Shown here: in pieces, positions 16,715-24,398 of the stretch
Layout: every line of letters begins with the position of its first letter
How positions within the stretch are numbered: the stretch's first letter is position 1
Assembly: GCA_019429445.1 (NCBI GenBank)
Contig: JAHYIW010000025.1
Coordinates: 1-39,586, forward strand
Direction of reading: 5' to 3'
From: Desulfuromonadaceae bacterium
GTDB taxonomy: Bacteria; Desulfobacterota; Desulfuromonadia; Desulfuromonadales; JAHYIW01
Length of the DNA stretch: 39,586 bases
Program-made: the position numbers and the translations under genes
Notes under the pieces: model-generated
Told to the model about the DNA's origin: nothing
Seen by the model: the letters and a program-made list of their open reading frames with translations, nothing else
Database searches by the model: none

Positions 16715-17097
16715 AAAGAAACTTAGCCCTCTGGTTGTTGATCTCTTTGCTCAGCGCGCTGCCGGTCGCCGCCCAGACACTGCAAGTGACCTCCGGAGTC
16801 ATTACCAGCGGGATCGCTGAACGCGCCCCGATTGATGCCATTGAGGTATTCAACACCAGTATCGACACGCTCTACTGTTTCACCAGAATTGAAGGAGCGG
16901 AAGAGGAAACCTTCATCTCACATACGTGGAAACACAACGGTGTCGAAGTGAGCCGCAGTGAACTCCCCGTGCGCTCCAGTTACTGGCGTACCTGGTCCTC
17001 AAAAAGTATTACCCCGGAGGCGGTCGGTGACTGGCAGGTGGAGATCCACGATGCACAGGGAGAGTTGCTGAAGACCATCAGCTTCACCCTTAATTGA
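16711..17097 (+). CDS. Exported DUF2914 domain protein
   Basis: The 128-residue product begins with a clear signal peptide, MKRNLALWLLISLLSALPVAAQ, with likely cleavage after AAQ or VAA. The mature part fits DUF2914: VEVFNTS-like opening strand (AIEVFNTSIDTLYCFTRIEG), then ISHTWKHNGVEV, a WRTWSSKSITP turn, and the ending GDWQVEIHDAQGELLKTISFTLN. It is a small beta-rich periplasmic domain whose function is not known. The gene converges on the mucR-like gene with only 6 bases between the stop codons, and no hairpin terminator is visible in that gap. Confidence 0.75.
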   Translation: MKRNLALWLLISLLSALPVAAQTLQVTSGVITSGIAERAPIDAIEVFNTSIDTLYCFTRIEGAEEETFISHTWKHNGVEVSRSELPVRSSYWRTWSSKSITPEAVGDWQVEIHDAQGELLKTISFTLN

Positions 17098-17103
17098 ATT
17101 CGG

Positions 17104-17529
17104 TTATTTTTTCTTCCCCCGTGCCGCACGGGCAACGGCCAGTTTTTCGGGCAAACCACGATCGATCGCCATCAGCCGACGGCTTTCCGAATAGTTGCTC
17201 GCGGCCAGCGACTGGGCAGGAGGGATATCAAACTTTTTGCGATATTCCCCCTTTTTCATTCCATGTGCAGTGCGCAGATGGCGCGCCAGAGTCTTCATCC
17301 CCTTGCCACAGATCATGCAGTAAATCACATCTTTACCGAATGCCTTCTTGCGCGAAACAAGCGGCTTATCATCCTCTTCCGCAACAACTGTGACATCCTC
17401 GCCTTTATCAAGGGCCGCAAGTGCCTGATGAACATCTTTCAGCGCGGACAAAAGCTCTTCCTTGGACATATGCGTAGTTGAAGCATGTGCTGCGACGATT
17501 TCCGCCGCCATTTCCAATATTGTTGCCAT
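17104..17529 (-). CDS. MucR/Ros-family zinc-finger transcriptional regulator
   Basis: The 141-residue protein starts at ATG 17529 behind a strong GGGAGG site; longer readings lack support. The N-terminal helix (EMAAEIVAAHASTTHMSKEEL) is the oligomerisation part of MucR/Ros proteins. The C-terminal half holds the prokaryotic zinc finger: YCMICGKGMKTLARHLRTAHGM (Cys-x2-Cys, then His and His), followed by the family block EYRKKFDIPP. MucR/Ros proteins bind AT-rich promoter DNA and silence or regulate exopolysaccharide, motility and horizontally acquired genes. The acidic linker EDVTVVAEEDDK is ordinary. Targets cannot be read from this window. Confidence 0.85.
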   Translation of the reverse strand: MATILEMAAEIVAAHASTTHMSKEELLSALKDVHQALAALDKGEDVTVVAEEDDKPLVSRKKAFGKDVIYCMICGKGMKTLARHLRTAHGMKKGEYRKKFDIPPAQSLAASNYSESRRLMAIDRGLPEKLAVARAARGKKK

Positions 17530-17593
17530 TTTTAACCTCCCATGTTCCCCGATTTTATTAAACAATCCGTTTTTAATAAAAATCCACAAACAT

Positions 17594-17621
17594 CTAATAC
17601 TACATAACACAACAAAATCAA
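17594..17621 (-). promoter_or_regulatory. Candidate promoter of the mucR-type gene
   Basis: On the minus strand TTGATT (17621-17616) is followed after 16 bases by TATTAG (17599-17594), about 65 bases before the start codon. The surrounding AT-rich DNA is the kind of target MucR/Ros proteins prefer, so autoregulation is possible. Confidence 0.45.
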
Positions 17622-17981
17622 TGAATTTTTAAAAAACAGATCACTATTCAGCATGTTACTCCCTGTTAAAAATTATCAGAACGCTGCAGAACGCTGATTT
17701 AAATGATCTGCGCTGGTCAGCAGCAAAGCAAAACCAACACAGCATGACAAAGATCAAGCTGATGTCCATAAATCCGCCTTTTCAGGGTTTATCAAGCCTG
17801 TCCGCAGAAGCCTTGGTGAAGAGGGGCGGCCCACCACTTAAAAACCGCAGACTTTTCAACCCATGATTTTCAACCTAACGACGAAAGGCACAAAGTTTTT
17901 TTCTTGGGGTGCTGAAACCAACACGATAAAAGTCCTCGCAATCAATAACATCACCCCGTAAACGACCGGTTTGCTTTGTTC

Positions 17982-18010
17982 TTGACAGCCAGCGTCGGTC
18001 TCGCTACAAC
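17982..18010 (+). promoter_or_regulatory. Sigma-70 promoter of hslO
   Basis: A consensus TTGACA (17982-17987) is followed by TACAAC (18005-18010) after 17 bases. This lies about 30 bases before the hslO start codon, and GGGAG serves as ribosome-binding site. Confidence 0.65.
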
Positions 18011-18041
18011 GTGACAACGCTCAATTTACCGGGAGAATCCG

Positions 18042-18914
18042 ATGAGTGACCACCTGCTCCGCCTGCTGACCAACGATGGTTATCTGCGTGCCGCCGCAGC
18101 ACAAACCACCGATCTGTGCGAAAAGTTGCGCCTCGGACACCGCACCGATCCCACCGCGACAGTTGCCATCAGTCAACTGGCAACCGCCGCCGCCCTGTGC
18201 AGCAGCCTGCTCAAAGGGCGGCAACGACTGGGTCTGTTGATCGAAGCGAACGGCCCAATCGGAAAGCTTCACGCCGAAACTGACGCCACTGGAAATCTGC
18301 GGGCAACGGTAAAGAACCCGACACCGGGACTTCCTCCTAAAAACGAACGGTTTGATGTTGCAGGCGCAATCGGAAATGCCGGATTCCTGCATGTTATTAA
18401 AGATCTCGGCATGAAGGAACCGTATCGGGGGATGGTGCAACTGATGACCAGTGAAATTGCCCAGGACCTCGCCTACTACTTTGCCACCTCGGAACAGACC
18501 CCTTCCTCTGTCGTGCTCGGAGCACAACTGGCGGGTAATGGCGCGGTCGTCGCTGCCGGCGGGCTACTGATTCAGGTGCTGCCCGGCTGCCCGGAAGGGC
18601 ACCTCGTCCAGCTGGAGCAACGCCTTGCGGTGGTTCCACCTTTCACCGAACAATTGCGAAGCGGAAAAACACCAGATGTAATTCTCGGTGAGCTGTTCAA
18701 TTTTCTTCCCCACACCCTCCACGGTGAAACCCCTCTCAACCTGCGTTGCAACTGTAGCCGGGGATACACCCTGAACTTGCTCGGCTCGCTGTCGAGCGAA
18801 GAACTGACTGAATTAACACAGGACGGGGGGAGCGTAACAGTCACCTGCGAATACTGCCGGAAGGCATATCGATTCAACCGGAAAGACATAACGCAATTGA
18901 TTGAGCTGAGCTAA
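18042..18914 (+). CDS. hslO: Redox-regulated chaperone Hsp33
   Basis: Hsp33 is a cytoplasmic holdase switched on when its zinc-bound cysteines are oxidised. The 290-residue length is normal. The N-terminal domain starts MSDHLLRLLTNDGYLRAAAAQTTDL and contains the family block LLKGRQRLGLLIEANGPIGKLHAE. The redox switch is complete: C236-N-C238 in RCNCSRGY and C269-E-Y-C272 in CEYCRKAY. The gene has its own promoter. It converges on the methyltransferase gene, and the two overlap by 4 bases at their stop codons. Confidence 0.95.
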   Translation: MSDHLLRLLTNDGYLRAAAAQTTDLCEKLRLGHRTDPTATVAISQLATAAALCSSLLKGRQRLGLLIEANGPIGKLHAETDATGNLRATVKNPTPGLPPKNERFDVAGAIGNAGFLHVIKDLGMKEPYRGMVQLMTSEIAQDLAYYFATSEQTPSSVVLGAQLAGNGAVVAAGGLLIQVLPGCPEGHLVQLEQRLAVVPPFTEQLRSGKTPDVILGELFNFLPHTLHGETPLNLRCNCSRGYTLNLLGSLSSEELTELTQDGGSVTVTCEYCRKAYRFNRKDITQLIELS

Positions 18915-19507
18915 TGCTTTTCAAGCACCATCAACCACGGGGCATCGCGACGATTCAGGGTCGTCAGTTTGATCGTCCGCCACTGCTCCGGGGGCAGTTC
19001 GGCGCAGAATCTCTCCACAAGTTCCCCCTCTTCACGTCCGCCCGGATGACCGATATACGCCACAACGGCAATGCGCCCGCCGCCAACCAGCCGCGCGCAT
19101 AAAGCCCGGAGTGCCGCCAGCGTCGATTGCGGGCGGGTCACCAGCGTTTGATCGCCACCGGGTAAAAATCCGAGGTTGGCAATGGCCGCTTGCGGCGCCG
19201 CAATGAGGTAATCATTGACCTGTGCATGGTCGGCGAGAATAAAACGAACCCCCGCTGTGGCTGCATCACCCCCCTCCCCGCAAGCGACCACCGCCCCCTC
19301 CGCCCGGAGCCGCTGTGCACTGGCAGTCAGCGCCCGGGGCTGAAGATCAAACGATAAAACCGTCCCCGTTACACCAACCTGCCGCCAAAGAAAAAGTGTG
19401 TCGTGTCCGTTTCCGGAGGTCAGATCAACCGCCAGATCGCCCGGTTGCAGAACTTCGGCAAGGAGTCGGTGTGCCCAGGACACCATGTGGGTAAGTTGAG
19501 TTTTCAC
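18911..19507 (-). CDS. YtqB-like class I SAM-dependent methyltransferase
   Basis: The 198-residue protein has a Rossmann-type SAM-binding core. Motif I is AVDLTSGNGHDTLFL, motif II the acidic strand VLSFDLQPRA, and motif IV is in AAIANLGFLPGGDQTLVTRP. This NLGYLPGGD-like block is typical of the rRNA-methylase-annotated YtqB group (PF06962), for which tRNA modification has been reported in some members. The substrate here is uncertain. The start is GTG at 19507 without a clear ribosome-binding site, 9 bases after the TerB stop, so reinitiation is likely. It is the last gene of the crcB-DUF190-terB run. Confidence 0.75.
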   Translation of the reverse strand: MKTQLTHMVSWAHRLLAEVLQPGDLAVDLTSGNGHDTLFLWRQVGVTGTVLSFDLQPRALTASAQRLRAEGAVVACGEGGDAATAGVRFILADHAQVNDYLIAAPQAAIANLGFLPGGDQTLVTRPQSTLAALRALCARLVGGGRIAVVAYIGHPGGREEGELVERFCAELPPEQWRTIKLTTLNRRDAPWLMVLEKH

Positions 19508-19516
19508 GCAGCACGG

Positions 19517-19969
19517 TCAGGGACGGGTTTCATCAAGGACTTTAAGTTTGGCGGCAATCATTTCCCGGTGTGATTGACGCAACAGTTTTGCCAGTTGGCG
19601 CATCAGGTACTCTTCATCCTTGTCGAGAACTCCGTCACAGTAAACCACCCGCCAGAGTTCAACCATCACCTCGAATTTTTCTTCGCGGCTGAAATTTTCA
19701 TTAATTGTCCTGGCAAACTGATAAAGATCGAGTGCTCCTTCGCGTTGCTGGCGTGAAAACTCGATCAGTTCTTCCAGCGTCTGATCATCAAGCTGAAACC
19801 GGTTGCGCAACAGATCATTGACCAGTTGTTCTTCCATGGCATGGAAATCACCATCGGTGTGGGCCAGCTCCAGAAGCAGCACACAGGTCGCCACCTGAAC
19901 CCGCTCATGTGCGTTGCGTTGTTCAGTGCCGGGCGCTGATTGCAGGAGGTTTTTGATCCGCCTTATCAT
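19517..19969 (-). CDS. TerB-like protein
   Basis: The 150-residue all-helical protein fits the TerB fold. The blocks ERVQVATCVLLLELAHTDGDFHAMEEQLVNDLL and MVELWRVVYCDGVLDKDEEYLMRQLAKLL carry the paired acidic patterns (ahTDGdf and vyCDGvLd) that bind metal in TerB and DjlA-type domains. The ATG overlaps the stop of the upstream DUF190 gene (ATGA), so the two are translationally coupled. TerB was named for tellurite resistance operons, but stand-alone copies such as this one need not confer resistance. The gene sits with crcB and DUF190, which suggests an ion-stress setting, by inference. Confidence 0.75.
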   Translation of the reverse strand: MIRRIKNLLQSAPGTEQRNAHERVQVATCVLLLELAHTDGDFHAMEEQLVNDLLRNRFQLDDQTLEELIEFSRQQREGALDLYQFARTINENFSREEKFEVMVELWRVVYCDGVLDKDEEYLMRQLAKLLRQSHREMIAAKLKVLDETRP

Positions 19970-20325
19970 GATTCCTTCCCTTGCATAACGTCATTTTTGA
20001 TATAGCGGATGACCCGTACCTTTTCGAGGGTGACCATCCCGCCCTGGATCATTTCGTCAAGACGAGGCAAGATTTTATCAATCTTCTCCTGGTGTTCGAT
20101 CACCTCGATCACCACTGGCAGATCATTTGACAAGCGCAGAAATTTTTCACTATGCATCACGCTGCGCGCTCCGAACCCCATCGCCCCTTTAAGGACTGTC
20201 GCTCCGTAAAAACCTTCGCGACGCAGCGTTTCAACCACCGCCTCATAGACCAAACGACCGTGCCAGCGATCACTTTCGCCGGTGAATATGCGCATCAACG
20301 TCTGTTCACCTTCCAACTTGGGCAT
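19966..20325 (-). CDS. DUF190 (PII-like) protein
   Basis: The 119-residue protein fits DUF190, a small domain with a PII-like ferredoxin fold. Family features are LMRIFTGESDRWHGRLVYEAVVETLRREGF, the block GATVLKGAMGFGARSVMHSEKFLRLSNDLP, and the acidic end VIEVIEHQEKIDKILPRLDEMI. PII-like proteins bind nucleotides and often gate a partner transporter. The upstream neighbour is the fluoride channel gene crcB, 21 bases away, a common pairing, so it may regulate CrcB. AGGAG precedes the start. Confidence 0.85.
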   Translation of the reverse strand: MPKLEGEQTLMRIFTGESDRWHGRLVYEAVVETLRREGFYGATVLKGAMGFGARSVMHSEKFLRLSNDLPVVIEVIEHQEKIDKILPRLDEMIQGGMVTLEKVRVIRYIKNDVMQGKES

Positions 20326-20346
20326 AAAAATCTCCTGTAGTTTGTG

Positions 20347-20718
20347 TCATATGTGCCGCGCAGCAATGATGCCGAAGCCGGCAAAAACGATGCAGACCAC
20401 GACATTCAACAGAACATTGGCACCGGCGTGCAGGTAACTGCCTTCTTCGAGCATCCGTACAGTTTCAAATGAAAATGTCGAAAAGGTGGTAAATCCCCCC
20501 AGGAATCCGACCCCGATGCCGATCCGCACTTCAGGCGAAAACATGGTACTGCGCAGGCCATGCTCCATCAGCAGGCCAAGCAGAAACGAACCGACCATAT
20601 TGACCACCAGCGTTCCGCAGGGGAACCCGCGTCCGACCAGTGCATAGGTCCAGCCGGAGAGAAGATAGCGCGAAATGCACCCCAGAGCACCGCATATTCC
20701 AATATAGAGTAGCTGCAT
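20347..20718 (-). CDS. crcB: Fluoride ion channel CrcB (Fluc)
   Basis: CrcB exports fluoride across the inner membrane as a dual-topology dimer. The 123-residue product has four predicted membrane segments and the family motifs GALGCISRYLLSG, GTLVVNMVGSFLLGLL and GFLGGFTTFSTFSFETVRML. These include the channel-lining Asn and the FTTFSTF stretch with the pore phenylalanines. The start ATG has no ribosome-binding site and lies only about 7 bases past the -10 box, so the mRNA may be leaderless. No fluoride riboswitch is recognisable upstream. Confidence 0.92.
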   Translation of the reverse strand: MQLLYIGICGALGCISRYLLSGWTYALVGRGFPCGTLVVNMVGSFLLGLLMEHGLRSTMFSPEVRIGIGVGFLGGFTTFSTFSFETVRMLEEGSYLHAGANVLLNVVVCIVFAGFGIIAARHI

Positions 20719-20726
20719 GAGGGCTA

Positions 20727-20755
20727 TTATTCCTTATCGTGGCAAAGGCTGTCAA
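20727..20755 (-). promoter_or_regulatory. crcB promoter, probably giving a leaderless mRNA
   Basis: On the minus strand TTGACA (20755-20750) is followed by GAATAA (20732-20727) after 17 bases, or by AATAAT (20731-20726) after 18. The expected transcription start falls at or within a few bases of the crcB ATG (20718). Confidence 0.5.
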
Positions 20756-20852
20756 TTGAACAAATCCACAGCGCAAAGGTTACTGATCTTTTCCCGCAAA
20801 AATGCTAAAGTGCTCGCGACAAACAATAACTTCAACTGGAGGATTAAATTTC

Positions 20853-21476
20853 ATGGACTGTTCCAGTAGCGGTTGCGGCAGCGACTGCCATGCCCCCCCC
20901 TGTCCCTGCCCGCCAGGCGGCAACCCGGCGCTTGACTCGGTTGATAAGGTGTTCAACTGTTATATCCACAGCCAGCACGCCTTGAATGTCGAAAAGAACT
21001 ACTATGAAAATGTCGAATCTCTGGCCTGTGCATTGACCGATGCGGCCCAGGCGCTGGATGATGAGAATGAAGCTTACGACCCTCGTGCCCCGCATGTCGT
21101 ACCGCCGCAATCAATTCAGCAGGCGGAACGAAACCTGTTGGCGGATGAAGCGGCGATTGCCGCCAGTAGGGACTTCCCGGCGCTTCACACAATCGTCACC
21201 GAGTCCCTTGGCTCCCTGCCGGGGATCGACGCGACGCTCTTGTACGCCACAACCCTGCGCATTGCCATGTACCTGCAAAAGATGCCGCTCAACGTACAAC
21301 TCCCCCCTCCGGCATTCGCCGGTCTCAACGCTATTTTACCGCTCGCGGCAGGGGTTACAGAAATTCCAAAAGAGGCGTTGCCGGCGGGGTTGCATCCCTT
21401 CCCGGCGGAAGAAATCACGCATTTCTTTACCACCTGCGGGAATCAATTATGCTGGTTGCAAAAGGGGAGAAGTTAA
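20853..21476 (+). CDS. Hypothetical protein with Cys-rich N-terminus
   Basis: I do not recognise a family. The start at 20853 follows a strong GGAGG site, giving 207 residues; an upstream start at 20802 is not supported. The first 20 residues carry five cysteines (C3, C8, C12, C17, C19) in a Ser/Gly/Pro-rich setting, which suggests metal or Fe-S binding. The remainder is mainly helical (VEKNYYENVESLACALTDAAQALDDENEAYD, LLADEAAIAASRDFPALH), with more cysteines near the C-terminus (FFTTCGNQLCWLQKG). No signal peptide or membrane segment is seen. It is divergent from crcB, with its start 134 bases away, and ends before a strong bidirectional terminator. Confidence 0.6.
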   Translation: MDCSSSGCGSDCHAPPCPCPPGGNPALDSVDKVFNCYIHSQHALNVEKNYYENVESLACALTDAAQALDDENEAYDPRAPHVVPPQSIQQAERNLLADEAAIAASRDFPALHTIVTESLGSLPGIDATLLYATTLRIAMYLQKMPLNVQLPPPAFAGLNAILPLAAGVTEIPKEALPAGLHPFPAEEITHFFTTCGNQLCWLQKGRS

Positions 21477-21580
21477 TTGATGCTGCACAACGGGACAAGA
21501 TAGAGGCAATTGTCCCGGTCGATCAATTGCTGAAACCGGGCCATGAACGTCAAGTTTGCCAGCTTCGCCGGAAAAACCAG

Positions 21581-21620
21581 AAAGTGGCTGGATTCCTGAT
21601 CGAATCCAGCCACTTTTTTT
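21581..21620 (+). terminator. Strong bidirectional terminator
   Basis: A perfect 15-bp stem (21581-21595 with 21602-21616) has a 6-base loop, with A-runs on the left and T-runs on the right. It can end transcription from the Cys-rich hypothetical gene (plus) and from the glyoxalase-like gene (minus). A second, weaker inverted repeat (GGGACAA / TTGTCCC) lies about 70 bases before it. Confidence 0.9.
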
Positions 21621-21632
21621 GATTCTGTCGTG

Positions 21633-22016
21633 CTACGCGGCGACCCGCACCACTTCAACCAGATAACCGTCGGGATCAGCGACGAAGTAGTATTTCGGTG
21701 CCGATCCGGGCAGACCGCGCAACGGTTTGGGGTCGATCCCCAGTTCTGCATGGCGGCGGTGCGAACCTTCCAGATCAGTCACGCCAACCGCGAGATGGGA
21801 ATAACCGTTCCCCAGCTGATATGGCTCGTGATCGTAATTATAGGTCAGCTCCAGCTCAAAGCCACCGCCGGGGGCGGTGAGATAGCTGAGGGTAAACTGA
21901 TGTTCGGGAAAATCCTGCTTGCGTGCGACCACAAAACCAAAGGCCTCGGTATAAAATTTTTCGGCAGCGGCCAGATCGGTGACCCGAATACAGCTGTGAA
22001 TCATCTGATAATCCAT
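21633..22016 (-). CDS. VOC-superfamily glyoxalase I-like protein
   Basis: The 127-residue protein is a two-repeat betaalphabetabetabeta (VOC) metalloenzyme close to lactoylglutathione lyase. The first metal ligand is His7 in YQMIHSCIRVTDLAAAEKFYTEAFGF, followed by a Glu in GGGFELELTYNYD. The second repeat gives His in GYSHLAVGVTDLEG and Glu in YLVEVVR. All four ligand positions are occupied, so it could be a functional glyoxalase I detoxifying methylglyoxal, although the thiol cofactor is not known. GAGGAG precedes the ATG. The nifU-like gene lies 35 bases upstream, so the two may share a transcript. Confidence 0.8.
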   Translation of the reverse strand: MDYQMIHSCIRVTDLAAAEKFYTEAFGFVVARKQDFPEHQFTLSYLTAPGGGFELELTYNYDHEPYQLGNGYSHLAVGVTDLEGSHRRHAELGIDPKPLRGLPGSAPKYYFVADPDGYLVEVVRVAA

Positions 22017-22051
22017 GGCGGCTCCTCGTTCAGGGCAAACTGACGAAATGA

Positions 22052-22276
22052 TTAAATCTGCACGACGCTTTTCACGATTTCCGGCAATTTTTCTTTCAAC
22101 GTCTTTTCAATGCCCATTTTCAGCGTCATGGTCGACATCGGGCAGGAACCACAGGCACCGGTCAGTTTGACACTGACCACCCCGTCCGCCGAGACATCGA
22201 CCAACTGAACATCGCCACCGTCGGCCAGCAATGCGGGGCGCACCAGATTCAAAACTTCCTGAACTTGTTCTTTCAT
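22052..22276 (-). CDS. NifU-like C-terminal domain (Nfu-type) Fe-S scaffold protein
   Basis: The 74-residue protein is a single NifU C-terminal domain that carries and hands over Fe-S clusters. The hallmark is the CxxC in [19 protein letters not shown] (C42 and C45 from the chosen start), after [13 protein letters not shown]. Two ATG codons lie in tandem (22279 and 22276). The second has the better distance to the GGAG site. It is downstream of the MidA-like gene and upstream of the glyoxalase-like gene. Confidence 0.9.
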   Translation of the reverse strand: MKEQVQEVLNLVRPALLADGGDVQLVDVSADGVVSVKLTGACGSCPMSTMTLKMGIEKTLKEKLPEIVKSVVQI

Positions 22277-22309
22277 CATCAATCTCCATCGTTGAATGGT
22301 TGTTGGAAT

Positions 22310-22339
22310 CCCCCCGTTCCACAGCGTGTCAGCGGGGGG
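22310..22339 (-). other. GC-rich inverted repeat between the MidA-like and NifU-like genes
   Basis: CCCCCCG (22310-22316) faces CGGGGGG (22333-22339) with a 16-base loop. No T-run follows in the direction of transcription, so it may be an mRNA processing or stability structure rather than a terminator. Confidence 0.4.
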
Positions 22340-22355
22340 AAGAAAAGTTTGATCG

Positions 22356-23516
22356 TTATAACATTGCCGGCAGCGGAAGATCGGTCAGTTTACGCTGACA
22401 GAGCAGCGCGGGGTTATCGACCCCTTTCCCCTGTACCAGCACTTTAAACGTCTCCCCCATCCCGCCGTCAGGCATAATCAGGTTTTTCAAGGTCAGTCGC
22501 AGTGCCCGCGCCTCTTTTTCATCGGCGGTTTTTGCCTGGAGCTCAATCAATGCCTCGACAAAACCGAGACTCATCAAAAAACGATACTGCTCACCAAACC
22601 ACAAGGGTTCAAGTCCCGCGGCTTGACCGGCAAGTTGCAGCGCGGTGAAATCGACATGGGCGGTAATATCCTGTTCACCGATGCGCAGTAACGGTTCTTC
22701 ATTACTGGTGTGACGCTGATAGCACATCAGGGTGCCATTCCTGCGCAGAGGGGAATAGAGTTCAGTCGCCGGATAACCGTAATCGATGGTCAGCACAAAG
22801 CCGCGTGCAATTTTCCGCGCAACCTGGGTCATCCAGTGATGCGCCGCCAGATTGACTTCGAATCGATTTCCTTCGACCGGGTCAACTCCGAGGCGACGAA
22901 AATGTTCAGCTATTTCAGGGGTTGACACTTCGCGTAAATCTTCCGCAAGCTCACCATCACGATCAACCACAAAGACTTCCTGCAACGTTCCCGCACGTTT
23001 TTCGAGGAGATGAACCGGGAACGCATCGATCAATTCATTGCTCACGTAACATCCGACCAACGCCTCCACATCATCAAAAGCACACCATGAAACCTGCGCG
23101 GCATGCGCGGCAAGGAGTTTCTGTTGACGTTCCCTGTTGTCGGGGCTGATCTCGACCAACAGATAGGTCAGTCGGGCGTAGAATTGCGGGCATTCTTCCT
23201 TGATCGCGGTAAGAATATCGAGAGCCAGATGCCCCTCGCCAGCGCCCTGCTCGGCAATCGTGAACGCGCCGCCCCCAAGCACGTCCCACATCTGTTGGAG
23301 CTGACGGGCAAGCAAGCGACCGAACAGGGAATGAACGCTTGACGAAGTAAAAAAATCCCCCTGTTTGCCAATCCGGTCGCGCGCGGCCATGTAATAACCG
23401 TGCTCAGGGTGATAAAGACACAGCTCCATATAGGTCGCAAAATCAAGACCACCGATCGATTCGATTCGATCGTGGATATACTTTTTCAACGCGGCATTAC
23501 CGCCGTTTTCAACCAT
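22356..23516 (-). CDS. MidA/NDUFAF7-type SAM-dependent methyltransferase
   Basis: The 386-residue protein fits the PF02636 family, related to human NDUFAF7, which methylates an arginine of a complex I subunit. Family features are the N-terminal [19 protein letters not shown] and the block [26 protein letters not shown]. The SAM-binding glycine motif is [15 protein letters not shown], followed by [15 protein letters not shown] and [31 protein letters not shown]. Bacterial substrates are not established. GAGGAG precedes the start. The gene heads a run with nifU-like and glyoxalase-like genes. Confidence 0.88.
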   Translation of the reverse strand: MVENGGNAALKKYIHDRIESIGGLDFATYMELCLYHPEHGYYMAARDRIGKQGDFFTSSSVHSLFGRLLARQLQQMWDVLGGGAFTIAEQGAGEGHLALDILTAIKEECPQFYARLTYLLVEISPDNRERQQKLLAAHAAQVSWCAFDDVEALVGCYVSNELIDAFPVHLLEKRAGTLQEVFVVDRDGELAEDLREVSTPEIAEHFRRLGVDPVEGNRFEVNLAAHHWMTQVARKIARGFVLTIDYGYPATELYSPLRRNGTLMCYQRHTSNEEPLLRIGEQDITAHVDFTALQLAGQAAGLEPLWFGEQYRFLMSLGFVEALIELQAKTADEKEARALRLTLKNLIMPDGGMGETFKVLVQGKGVDNPALLCQRKLTDLPLPAML

Positions 23517-23604
23517 AATTCTCCTCGCAAAGTGGACAACCGGGGTCAGATATTAACCAAGTGAAAATTAAAAGGCAAGCAGAAGTAAGATTTTTCCGGA
23601 AGAT

Positions 23605-24249
23605 TCAGGGAATGATGTGCATCAACTTGTGAATCTGGAGCAGATCGGCAACTTCGCTGATCTGGAGCGTTGAGCAACCCCGTACATCGGGCAGACGTAA
23701 GTCAATATCGTAGCGATCCCCAACGAAGAGGAAACTCTCTGGCGGGCCACCAATATCACACATAACAAATTCGAGAGTTTCTTCATCTGGTTTGGGTCGC
23801 CAGGTAAACTCAATCGTATAAAGTCGTTGAAACAGATCGGCAACCCCCAGCAGGGTCAAAATCTGCCCGGTCATTGCCAGGTTGTTGTTGGTGTAGAGAT
23901 AAAGCTGACATTGATCATGCAGTGAATCGAGCAGGGCAACCAGCACCGGGTCGTAGTCAAGGTACTGTTCGGGGCGAATCTGGGTTTTGAGATAGCGGTG
24001 AAATTCTGTTGCTTCAATCCCGAGTTCGAAGCAGACCCGGGTCAGGCTGGGGGTAATTTCAAGGTTTTCAATCAATCCCCTCTCAGCGTTTTTAACCAGC
24101 TCGCGCGCTTCCCCCACAGAAATCCCCCGCTCCCGCGCCACCAGCAAAACACCACACTCATAGGTATCAGCCGCCAGCTCATCATGAACGTAGAGGGTTC
24201 CATCGAGATCAAAAACAATCGAGCGAATTTTATGGATATCTTTTAGCAT
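23605..24249 (-). CDS. HAD-superfamily hydrolase, pyrimidine 5'-nucleotidase-like
   Basis: The start at 24249 (MLKDIHKIRSIVFDLDGTLY) gives 214 residues and puts the catalytic motif near the N-terminus, as usual. It lacks a strong ribosome-binding site, and a longer TTG start at 24327 is possible. Motif I is VFDLDGTLY (nucleophile D14, acid D16), motif II is LYLYTNNNLA, the motif III lysine is in RPKPDEETLEFV, and motif IV is FLFVGDRYDIDLRLP. The DLDGTLY-x-HDEL opening and the helical cap resemble the SDT1/PHM8 nucleotidase group. The real substrate cannot be told. It lies 88 bases upstream of the MidA-like gene. Confidence 0.8.
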   Translation of the reverse strand: MLKDIHKIRSIVFDLDGTLYVHDELAADTYECGVLLVARERGISVGEARELVKNAERGLIENLEITPSLTRVCFELGIEATEFHRYLKTQIRPEQYLDYDPVLVALLDSLHDQCQLYLYTNNNLAMTGQILTLLGVADLFQRLYTIEFTWRPKPDEETLEFVMCDIGGPPESFLFVGDRYDIDLRLPDVRGCSTLQISEVADLLQIHKLMHIIP

Positions 24250-24299
24250 CGAACCCACGGAAGGAGTGACTTGAAGCTTATGGCGCCAACAGCCGTCTA

Positions 24300-24327
24300 A
24301 GGATATCACGCCGGGGAAGGAAGTCAA
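24300..24327 (-). promoter_or_regulatory. Possible promoter of the HAD gene
   Basis: On the minus strand TTGACT (24327-24322) and TATCCT (24305-24300) are 16 bases apart, about 50 bases before the preferred start codon. This supports the shorter start, because the TTG alternative would lie within the -35 box. Confidence 0.4.
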
Positions 24328-24398
24328 AAGTTATCGCACGTTGACCCGACCGCGCAAGATTACCGGGATCATTGGCAAAAATGTCCTCACCACGGCGG

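Larger units (their letters stand above)
17530..18041. other. 512-bp intergenic region between the mucR-type gene and hslO
   Basis: The two flanking genes are divergent. The left part is AT-rich and holds the mucR-side promoter; the right end holds the hslO promoter. In between I see a perfect 10-bp tandem duplication (CAGAACGCTG twice, 17677-17696). I find no convincing ORF, tRNA or recognisable riboswitch. Confidence 0.6.

Noticed and set aside
17640-18000. A cyclic-di-GMP (GEMM) riboswitch in the hslO upstream region
   Set aside because: A string resembling ACGAAAGGCACAAAG occurs, but the conserved paired helices and tetraloop are missing, and it lies upstream of the hslO promoter.
19517-19969. 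Tellurite-resistance operon
   Set aside because: Only a single TerB-like gene is present, without terC, terD, terE or terZ genes.
20719-20801. A fluoride riboswitch upstream of crcB
   Set aside because: There is no matching conserved motif, and the promoter is almost at the start codon.
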